Under the pieces are notes generated by a model that did no database searches, was not told the origin of the DNA, and worked only from the letters and a program-made list of their open reading frames with translations. From NCBI GenBank assembly GCA_030549495.1, contig JAUIRK010001047.1, positions 620,001-684,000 on the forward strand: a DNA stretch of 64,000 bases, in the 5' to 3' direction. This document shows positions 38,501-50,500 of this stretch, piece after piece (positions within the stretch are counted from its first letter, which is position 1; each line of letters opens with the position of its first letter). The translations under genes were made by a program, and so were the position numbers. Source of the stretch: Nectonema munidae (taxonomy: Eukaryota > Nematomorpha > Nectonematoida > Nectonematidae).

Positions 38501-41500
38501 TTCTTTACTAACTCTAATAAAAATCTTAATGTAAATCGATTGAGCCTTTACTCTAAGTTTAAACTTTAAAATTATATTCTGAGGTTTCATTCAAATCTTT
38601 ATTGACTTATACATGGACATATATGTATCAGTCAAATCTGTATTAATAGATCACTTTAGGTAATCATCAAAAGATCCTTCTGAATGAACGATCATTCAAA
38701 CAACGTCAAATATGCTCAATCAGGTTTTTATGGAAAGAGTAAGAACTCGTTATAGGCAGGTGATACTTAAAGCAGGCTTGACTGTATATATGTGCTTAAA
38801 ATTATATTTAATATCTTGAATTATCATATTAAAGAAGAAAAAATAAGTATACACGTCTTTTTCATATTATATCATTTGTAGAACTTTTCACTCCAACTAA
38901 ACTCAAGTATAGAATTTCTCCCAGTCTCAAACAGGTATGGAATGGGAATTTTACAATTCATCCCATATTAAAGAACAAAACAAAATAGAATAGAGAGGAT
39001 TGCGTTATATATGAGTGTATTCACATGCGTCAATCAACTCTCTCACACGCTTTTCCCATCCTCCTGAATATCGTTGATAGTATGTATAAAAAAGGTTTTA
39101 CATATTATTTTTGGATTCAAAGTTTACAAAAATGTACACCACCCTTAAATTTAAGCATCTGAATTCACACCCGGCATACATCACTATAGATTTTTTTTAA
39201 ATTATTTCAACTGGCAAACTTTTTCGATCAATGCATTAATCTAAGTTTTATAAAAATGAGTGAAGTTAGTAATTTTTAAATTAATCTAAATCTATGTTTG
39301 ATTGAAATTTCGATTTGCAAAATATAAAATTTATATTCCAAAATACTTCCTAAATTTTAATCAATAATAATACGTTTTTGAATTTTAGATACCTAATGAT
39401 ATCTATCTGAAATTACAGCACAAAAGTTATTTTGAGAACATTCTTGAAATGTGAGAATAAAGCTTACGTACAAGGACGCTTTACAAGCGGTTGCACATGG
39501 ACGCAAAATCACGTGTCACTATTTCACGCATCATATCTAATTTTCAGAAGCATGGAATCATCCTGTCCATTAAAAAGAACCATTCTGAACGAAATAGATC
39601 AGCAAGCCCAACAAGAGAGCGAGAAGTTATTGATAATGTTATGATTTCTTCAAGAATTACGCCAAATTTTACGTGATGCATGTATTCCAAAATACAGCAT
39701 CCATAGCATTTTGAAGCGTGCTCAAAGGAAAAGTTTTATTTCAGTGCTTATTGATACTCCCAATTAGATTATGCCCATCGAATTGTCGAATTCTGTAAGT
39801 GGAACCTGGCCACTACTTGCAAGTTGGTTGGTCCACCTCCCACCTCTTTCACCGTGATGTGGAAGCTTATTTGGATGAAAACATGCAAAACTTATCTCGT
39901 CGAAGAAGAAGAAAGGTAGAATATCAACCTAGATCCCCGTATCTGTCACCCTTCGATTTCCTTTTGAGGGCTTTCTAAAAGACAAGGTTTACACTAGGAA
40001 ACCTGAAACAATTCCTGAAATGAGAGTAGCAAATAAAGAAGAATGTACTCAAATATAGGAAGAAATGGTGCTGGAGGTTTATAATTTCATTTCTTCACGG
40101 TATAAAAAGTGTATAACAGAACTGCAACCAGTTTGAATACTTGACGTGAACTAATTATTTCATGAACATTTTGAAATTTCCCAAGTAGCTCATTGTTGCG
40201 AGTGTTTTCCCCTATTGCTCCAAGATACAACATGGTTCTTGTTGCTACGATGCTTTGCAGAGAATTTTAAAATGGGCATCTTCAAGGTTGGCATGTGCTT
40301 ATTTGCATTCCTCTGTCCATTGACATTTTGTTTGTCCCCCCTTTGACCTATAACCGGTAGGCAAACTTAAATACTTCACATTTTAAGTTGAGAAAATCTT
40401 TCTCTGAACATGACTTCTTTCATTATTTTTGAATTTTATCATATTTTAATATTAGTGTCTTAAAAACGGTTAGGGGGGGGGGGGGGTACGTACCTCCTCT
40501 CTATGGATCCACTCATGTGTCCTATCAAGCTTTTGAGATGCGGATTCAAATAAAGGTAGGTCACGGGTGGGCAAACTTTTTTGTGAAAGGGCCTCATTTA
40601 AAAATGTACACCTTTAAGGGGCTGCATGGTAAAGTAAAACGGGCAATATTTTAAAAAGTTTTAATAAAAAAACTTTTAAAACTTTTTTTAAATAAAAAAG
40701 TTTTTTTATTTAAAAAGTTTTAAAGAACTGAGCAAGTTTTCTTTTCTAATATTTAAAATAATTAACGTTAAACTTCATTGAAAATGTATTGATTCAAATT
40801 CTTTTTAGCATAAACAATTTATTTTTCTTCATAAAAATCTTCATTTTTAATGTACATTTATTTAAACATCTGTAAGAAATGTTATCATGAATATAAACTT
40901 CTTGTAAAAATAATTACCAGATTGACATTTATTATACACTTGAAACGATAAATATGAACCAAAAGTTTTTCAAAATTTAATATACTATCTCAAATGTGAA
41001 AATGAAAACAGGAGAAAGATATTTATTATAGAAAGAAATAAGCCTTTTGGTTAAAATAGTTTGAACGGTATTATGATCGTCACTTTTGAATTTCTAAAAT
41101 TTTCCATTCAAAATTTTCTTTTTGCATCAATATATATATTGAACTAACGTCCAATGAGCCTAAATAACTTTATCTGAATGGGCTGCATAAATAATTTGTT
41201 TGTCCACCTACACTGTAGGTTGTAGATGAAAAGTGACATTTCATCTTCGAAGCTTTTCTTCTTTTCGAAGCTTAACTTTTGGGGTGATTAACTGTCGAAT
41301 GATAATTGATTTTGTGATAAATGTCATGTGATTATATGACAGGTGATGATAGGTTGTAACATCAGAAAATTGACTTTTCTAAAAAGTAATTTAAGCAATG
41401 ACATATAAGAACCAAATTTTGGTGATTAATTTTTGGATTAATACGCATTCCATTTGTCATATTGAATCATTCGGTTTTATGATTTGTGCTTAGAAATTCA

Positions 41501-44500
41501 CGTTGTATTTGAATATTGTTTTGTAGGGAACATTATCTTTGTAGAAAGAATTTGCTATAAAGTTTAAACAATAGATATGGGATTTTTTTGAGAGTGTCTA
41601 GTTACTTTTTTTTTTTATCATTTTATTATAGAAATGTTTTTAAGCCAAAGGAATATCTTTTGATGTGATAGTTTGCACATGTTTTAAATGCGCTATGATA
41701 TCTATGATGAGCGGATTGAATTATGCTATCTTTCTTATTCAAATTTTTTTTTCTCTCTCGCATTCGTCCTTATGCTCTTTTGAACTTAGTCCAATCTTCA
41801 TACCTTCCAACCATTCCGTATATAAAATAATTTTGTTTAGGCTCAAATGTCAATATTGAAAACTCTTACATATGGGATTGTGTGGTGATTGAAGATGATG
41901 TCGCCATCAAAAATTCCTTCATCTTTGACGCCGTCTTCATTTCTTCCAAATGTGAGATTAATCCTGCCTCCATATTGTTGGGTGCGGTAACGAAACAACA
42001 TTTTTGCTTTTTTCTTTTATTTTAATGTCTAAAATAAGTTTTCCACTAAAATTTTATGTAAAATGAAATAAAGTTTTGTAGGTTCAATTTTTCTAGAATG
42101 AAAACTTTCAAAACCATTTCAAATAACTTATATTTTGAATTAAAGTTATTTTCCATTTTTCTTCTAGAGGAAAATAAACATCTTATTATTTTATTTTCTC
42201 ATTTATCTGTATTGATTTTAGAGGAGTTAGGTTATGTATTCTTTTCGGGGTTGCGGAGTCACAGTTGGTAGTTGATAGAATCGGAGTTTTTAAAAAGGTA
42301 GGAGTCGGATCCGGAGTCAGAATTTTTTCAAAAATGAAAAAAATAAGTTTAATTTTTGTAAGCATTTGTGAATTATTTTCATCTTTGGTAAAAGCTGAAA
42401 GTATGAGCTGGGTTTAAATATTTTGAATTTTGTAGTACTTGGAGTCACAGTCGTATATTTTCTCTTTGCTTCCACAACCACTGTGAGACAGCAACCTTTT
42501 GAAAATTTTGTGAAAGTGTGACCTTTAACTCTAGAAATAGCAAAAGGGACAATTCACTCAACTATCTATTTTTCTTAAAGTTAAAATGGAACTTGGAATA
42601 ATACGCATCGATTTTTAGCCCTTGTGACCAGTGTATCATATATGATACATAAACAATTTTACTTTCGTCTGCTTTTTCAAATAGTTTTATATATGAATCT
42701 TCTGCTTTTTAATAAAGATCTTCTGATTTTTCTGATCACGAAATGGTTAAGATTTCTGTAAGTTCTTCGTATCATAACGTGATTTTATTGATAAAAAAAG
42801 CAAAATATTTTGTTTTTTCGTAATTAAAACTTTATCGTACATTGCCAAAACTAGCAATTGACCTAAATTAAAAAATGATTTTTATATTCAATGAAAAGAG
42901 TATTATTTTCTAAATTTCAATAATTTTATTTGAAACATGGAAAACAAAATTTATTTTTTGGATACATTTTACAATGACATTTAACTCCACTGCGCGCACA
43001 CATGTTTCAAATTTTTGCTGATTTCATTTGTTAAAAATTTTCTATCAAATCATTCATCTTTTATGCTATAAAAAATAAATCCCTAAAATGACTTGAAAGT
43101 TGAAATTGTTGTTATGCTGAAGACGTTAATACTACGATGGTTGAGGAGAAAATTAAGATAGCCGATTAGGCACGCGTCTCTGGGCCCTGAATGTGAAGAA
43201 GAAAAAGGAGATTAATTAATTATATTTGTCATTTAAATTAATAATACAATAAAAAAAATAGTATGAGAAAAAAATAAAACTAAGATTTAACAGTGGAGTA
43301 ACTACTGCACAAAAAGTCAGAAATGCCCGCTATATGGCAGGTTTATTAAAATTATACACAAAAATGAACAGTCATAAAGTCAAAATAAAGTATTGAGAAC
43401 TTAACAACGGGTATGCTAAAATTGAAATTACATATATTACACATTGTAAATATTTACAACTAATGAATTCTGTTATTACATGAGTAACAATTTTTAATGG
43501 AACACAACATAATAATTTGATAAAAGTAAATTATGCATAAAAATTTTAAAACATTTGATGGTGGAAAACTCAATAGTAAATAAACTCAAATTTAAATGAT
43601 AAAATTAAGAGATTTTATATTCAATAGCCTGTTGTGAATTAGAGAGCTTGAAAAATGGCACAGCCATATTTCCTGCAAATCTTGGAGAGGTTCTTTGTTT
43701 TTCATGGTTATATGCAATTATCTTTACAAAAATATCCGGCAAGCTTTGACAAATATATTTCAATGTAAGTATTGCTAACTTCATATTTTATATGTCAAAC
43801 ACCTTTAGTGAAGAAATTTGATGAAAAGAGGGGATGTATGAGTGAAGAATCTTTTGTTAAATATCATTCTGAGTGTTTTTTTCTGAAGAAGGAGTAGCTT
43901 CATAGTCGATAAATGACCCCAGTTAACGATACTGTAGCATATGTTAGGGAGGAAAAGTGATTTGTATAAGAGTACCAAAATATGAGAAGAGAAAAACTTC
44001 CTACAATATTTGATTATCCCTGTCGCTTTAGAAAGCTTGTTGCATAAATATGTGAGGTGATCATCCCATTTCAACCTATCATTGATAACAAGACCTAAAA
44101 GGGTGGGAATAAGAGATATGGGTCGGTAATTATCTAAGTTAGAGCTACTCCTTTTTTTATAATTGGGATGACTTTAGAGACTTTAAAACTTTAGGAAGCA
44201 CACCTCCCGTTCTAAACAAAGATTAAACAATTTCATAAGAGGACTAGCTATAGAGTTTCTAACGAGTTTAATGTCTGAAAAGCTTAGGCCGTAAAAGTCT
44301 TCGCACTTACTCTTCCTAAGATAGTCAATGCCAATTAATACATCATTTAAGCTAATATGGTTAAACTCAAAACTTGTAAGTTTTTGGGACAAATACGTAT
44401 AATTACTGTTATTTTTAGAGCTATATTCTGATAGACAAGTAAAATGATCACTAAAACACTGAGCTATTTCAAAAGAGTCTGTAACATCGGATTCATTAGT

Positions 44501-47500
44501 TTTAAAGGAGCCTATGAACTTTTTATTGAAGGGTTTTATTCGAGTTATTCCATGTTGATTTTATATCATATCAGTCAAAAAACTTTTCATAGAAAACCCT
44601 CTTAGATCTACGAATAGCATATCTAACCTCATTCCTTATTTTCATATACTCACTTTTTAGTACTAAAGATGTTGGAATTGAGTTAAGTTTTCTATATATC
44701 TTATCCCTATGTTTAATTAAATTTAGGATATAATTATTCATCCACGGTGATTTGAAGACTCTATATCTTTATTTTTCATATGTATATACTTAGTAATCAT
44801 AGAAGTCTGCTTAATCCCAACTATTTGATCAATTATGTTTTTTGCAATGATATCTGGATCATCAGAGGTGAAAAAACTAGAACAGCTCATTTTAGAAAAT
44901 GTGTCTACAAAATCCTTTTTATTAAATTCAACTATTAATTTGTTATTCAATTTTATATCAGAATTTGAAAATGAAACTAGCATAATAAGAAAGTGGTCTG
45001 AAATGTTGTTTTGAACAACATAGGTCTTGATGGTATGTTATTAATACTAATCAAGAAATTGTCTAGTAGAGTACCTGAGGAGGGTCTAGTGTAAGTATTT
45101 ATACTGGGAATACAAGAAGATAAGCTCAAAATACTAAAAAATGAAGAAACACGAGAATTTGAAAAATAATCAAGTATAACATCATTACAGCCATTCAATG
45201 GTCTTCTGTAGAAACGAGGAATACTGAGTTTAATACAATCTAACGAAACAGATATACTTGCAAACTCGTAACAATTTGATGATACACCATTTCCTTTTAT
45301 CGAAAATTCTAACGACTGATGAACATAGAAAGCCAGATCGCAGTAAGAAGAAATAGACTTCCTAAATCTAAGAAGTTTATAGAAAGGAATTTCGTAAGAA
45401 AAAGAATCATACTCGCTTAGCCATGTCTCTTGAAGACAAACTATAGAAATCGGAATGGTTAAGACAGAATTGGTATAATTTATGAAAAACTCTAGTTCAC
45501 TAAATTTAGATTTTAAAGACTCTATATTGAGGGACATTATATTTAATTTACCATCAAGTAAAGAGATGTGGCCGATTTCAATCATTTCTGATGGCTCAGA
45601 AAAATATAAATAATCACAGTCAAAATCATTGGAAAATTTGAAAGACTCGGGTTGCACGTGACTAGTCATCATCCGAATCATAGGAAGTGAGATTTTTAAC
45701 AGTTAAAAGCTCCCTTTGAACTTGAGGACAATTATAACTCAAGGCTGAGTATCAAACGAAGCATTATCATATTTAGTACAGTTATGACATTTCAGGTTAT
45801 TTGCGTCACTTTTATCACATATATTGTCATTGTGAGACTCTGAACAATATCTACATATACTCCTGTTTTTACAATTAGACGTGGTGTGACCGAACGAACA
45901 GCGGTTAGAACATTGTTTTATCATAAAATAAGGAGTAAAAACTATTAACTTTTTATCTTTGTTTTTACAAGCCCGTACAAAAAGAACTTTAAAAGTACCT
46001 TCGGCTTCAACAACACTATTAACTTCAAAATTTTTAGCCGAAATTTTAGGAATAATTTCACTGTCTTGCACATCCCTCGAAATAGTTATACATATTTTTG
46101 GATTAATTTTAATTTGAGCTTTGACTTTAAGATTTTCTTTATCTAGAAGATTTATACCTTCTGACATTGACTTTTTATCTGGAAACTTGAGGCAAATTGA
46201 ATTGGAAAACTTTTTAAATTGTTTAACAGGTACATTTTTAAGAAGGGATTTAGACTTTTTCAGAATATAGGCATGATCAACTTCATCAACTTTTACAAAA
46301 ATACTTTCATTACATTTTTGAGAGCTTAAAGCTGCGGCATATGTTTTATCATTTGTAGCAAAACTTTTAGTTTTATTCAAACAATCTTTTATAGTTGTGA
46401 CGTTACTTAGAATATCATTTACATTTTGATTGCAAATTTCAACTTTATTGCTAACTTCATCAGTGAAACTACGAACTTTCTGATCAGATGTTAGACATAT
46501 CTTGCAAACCCAGCGCATTCCATAATTGAAAAAATTGTCGAAAGAAGAAATGAAGGCAAGTCATGACACTGCAGGCAAAACCATTTCTTACAGTCATAAC
46601 ACTCCAACATATCTTTACACTTTTCCTTTAAACATAAACTACAAGACCAGTCTTCATCATTTGAGTTGTTCGATTTAGTCATTAATAATTTTAATCAATA
46701 AAGTTTCAAAAGTCGCCATTTTTTAGTGTAATTGAAAAAAAACCTGAATGTGCACCTCTGATTTTAACCTAATTTAGTTTTAGTTGGAAATATAGCATTT
46801 TGTTCTTCTATGTTCTCTTTTTTTTCTCTTTAACTGACCACTGTTAGATCTTGTTCGCTTTCTTCTATTTTTCTGAAAAACCTATTTTTTGGCAAGATGT
46901 CAAACTTTTATTTGAGTATTTTTTTATATTTCTTTCTCCCCTCCTCTAATATAATTTTGGGTTGTACAGATAGTGAATTTTTTATACATTATTTTATCCT
47001 TTATGAATATCAATTTAAAAAATTTTTCTTCATAAAAATGGGCATAGTTAAAACAATTTCTATTAAAAATATTAAAATTATAGTTGTCTTCTCTCATATC
47101 TTTTTTCCTCTGAAGAAGGTCTTTCGCCCAATACCCGTATCTGGGAAAGTTAGGATACCTTAACTAGTAAGGTTTCGTTAGGATACCCTTATCTCTTAAA
47201 ATACAATTTTTTTCTTTATCAAATTTTTGCATGAGTAACAACATCAGAAAATCTGTATCTATAAAATATAAACAATAAATACATTGATATAAATTATTAG
47301 AGAAATACGGTTTAAAAAAATTTCTACTCCTAGTACCCTCCCCCCCCCCACCCCTCCCCGCCCTTACCCAATAACTTTAACAATGTACGTTCCTGGATTC
47401 TAAGTATATAAGCTAATCGATATTGGCTTAGAGTTAATGAAACTAAACGAATTAAAAGTTAAACATGATCATAATTTCATTCACAAAAACTATAATTTTT

Positions 47501-50500
47501 ATGAAGAAGTTTAAACTCCGAAGCCATAAATCGAAATATAATTTTTCCTAAAGCCATAATTTGTCCAATTTTCTTTTTATTATTTATAATTTTCACTAAT
47601 TAACTATTATCGGCATTTCTGTCAATTATATAATTTTTAAATATATAAACAAACTAATAATAATTTGAATAATCAAAAAATGACTCGGTTTATTATTATT
47701 TCCAAACATCGGGATTAACGTTTGAAGTCTTGAAAAACTATTATGATTATAGACATTTTTAAAATATGGAAAATACTTGCAAAATTATAATTTCAAAGCC
47801 TCCTAAGTGTTCACTAAATAAACGTCTAATTATACGTGTTCTATATATGCATACTCTTATCTTTCCTAAAAGATGAAGTTGTCTCAAAGCCAAACAGTGA
47901 TAGCGCACGGATCAGTGGTTGGAGCAAACTGTGATTCTTCTGGAAAAGATCTTTTCCATTCTCTGCGTATTTCGTTTTTTGCATATTCTATTTCCTGTTT
48001 CATTTTTAATACAATCACATCAGGGGCTTTACTTACTCAGTTATTATGTTAGTACCAGCGTTTGGGAGTCAGAGTGAAAATAGCAAGCTTTGACTCCAAG
48101 TACTAACAAAAATACCATTTAGACTCTAACTCCGGCTTCAATTACATCAAAATTTCAAAAATATAAGTCCATCTCCTATTTCAAAACTTTGACTAAAGAA
48201 GGGTCACTTCATAAGCTTACAAAAATTTGACTTATTTTTTACATCTTCTAAAATACTTAAAAAAATTCTTTCTAAAAAATCTGACTACGACTCCGACTTC
48301 AAAAATGTGGCAAATATAATAAATGATCATGTTCTCGTGGAGATCTTGGAATTAGAATTGGTTGAGATAAAAATTACATATTTTTTAAGAAAGGTAGACA
48401 TCAAATAATGGAATGTTTTCAAAAAATCGGTGCTTAAAAAATCAAGAGATTTTTCACTCTTAGCATTTTTGATTACAAATTTTTTGCATGAAGTTAAAGT
48501 ACTTTTACTCAGATCGGTAAAAAAAAATTTAACTCCTTACTATGAATTTTTTGTTGTTAATAACATAATACAGCGTGTATAACAATATTTGGGTAACCTT
48601 CAATTTTAACCTAACTCGTTTAACATTGACAGTTCTTGTAATAACACCACCCTTTCCTTCATTCATTCCTAATCATGTTGTGATATGCCTCCTCGAACTG
48701 CCTTTCCTTTCTCCCACTTAATTTGCCAACGGTATGATGATCTCTTAATGGCCATAGTTTCCGGAAATTTATCTTTAACCCGTTAACGACCAGAATAATC
48801 AGACGATATCCAGTATAAAGCAGAAGATTGGTATTAAAAAGCATTAATAAACGCAGACGATTCATATTAACCCGTTAACGCCCAATGTCGATTATAGTCG
48901 ACTTTACAAAAATAAAATCGTCTGCTTTTATCAAAGCTCTTTAATACAAATCTTCTGCTTTACATTAGATATCGTCTGATTATTCTGGTCGTTAACGGGT
49001 TACTTTATTTCATTCCATTTTTCATGATGACGCAGCCCCATTTTATCTACATAAAGAGATCATTTTATAAATTATATATTTATTTCATTATATTTTAAAT
49101 ACTGTCTAATAAATAATACAATTCCCAAAAGAAGATATAACGCACTTAAAGAGACTATTAGAAATCGAGTTGTAGGCACGGAGGAGTAGGCTTTTATGTA
49201 TAGCGAAATCAAATACAGATCAAATCACATGCACAGATAACTTTTGTTTTCAGGTAATAATATTTAATTAGTTAATGACCTAAACTTGCGAGTGTTGTTC
49301 GATGTCTTAAATCTCTTGAGGTTTTAGGAGAGATATACAGTCAGACCTCGATTATCGTACAACCCGGCTAACCGACACACCACTGACTGAATCGATTTTT
49401 TTCAAAGTTTTTTACCACATTATTTCGACACAGACAGCGTGTAATCTGACAGACATTTTCTCATAATACATTTTTAAGATTGACTGTGCGATAGTATACT
49501 TGCAAATAAACGGAGTGGAATATTTTCCATATGTTTGTAGATGCATCATAGCTTATGCCTAAATATAATGAATGCACTGATGACGCACTAATTTTTTACT
49601 TTTCCTATCTCTTTGGTGTAGGATAGTAGAAGTAATCATTTATGGAAGATTTTTTTCACATTAAACATTAATACTATGTATACTTCATTTAGTAAATAAC
49701 ATTTTAGTTTGAGGTATTTATTCTTTATAAATTTCATACACTGGTAGAAATTTCGTTAATCCGACAAGAATATGTGTGAAACCAACAGTGTCGGATAAAC
49801 GAGGTCTGACTGATTTATATATATTATTCGCATATGTTTTCTTCTATTAACTACATAGTATAGTTCTGTCTTTTTAAAGCGCTTATAAATTTATTTCCTT
49901 TATTTTCCCAATTTTAACCGTTGTCATTAAAATATTGACTCATGTCATTATGCCATACTAACATTTTTTTGTGCCACATGATCAAAAAATTTAAGTATTA
50001 ATTTTTTTCTGAAAAAATACATGCATATAACTTTTATTAAGAAACTAAATTATTCAAAAAGCACAAAATCAATCCAAAAAACCTAAGCGATGCTAATCTG
50101 TCTTCCGCCAGTTCTACTTCTTCAAACTCCTCCGATATCGAAGAAGAAGATCAGGATCCTTCAGAAATGATAGAACACGATTCAAACATTCAAACGGATT
50201 GGCACGCCGACATTAAAAGTAAATCTCTTTATCTGTGTTCTGCGTGTGCGTGAATAATCTTTTGTATGGATGCTAACTTCCATATCTAAAGGTTTTAATT
50301 TGAATCGCTAAGACTTTGAAGCTGATTTTTCTTTTATTTCAGATAATCTATATGATTTGTGCCTTGATAAAAATATAAGAGTTCTCTTTATTTATCATTG
50401 AGTTTTGAGAGGTTTTTTTTCTTTTTTTCATCCTAGACCTCCCTCAATGGAGCAGCGTCTTATTTTTATTTTTCCAGACCTTCCTATTCTTACTATCCTT

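Larger units (their letters stand above)
43250..46740 (-). mobile_element. LINE with PHD-like ORF1, internally deleted (intron 9)
   Basis: It is a non-LTR retrotransposon read from about 46735 down to about 43250. It keeps ORF1, the endonuclease and both ends of the reverse transcriptase, so it is nearly full length but with a large RT deletion. The coding layout is jockey/CR1-like. The 3' end and poly-A tail are not clearly defined. Target duplications were not identified. Confidence 0.82.

Noticed and set aside
43110-43215. GC-richer block that might be another tRNA-like SINE
   Set aside because: GGTTGAGG and TAGCCGATTAGG hint at an A box but no B box follows at the right distance and no second copy was seen.
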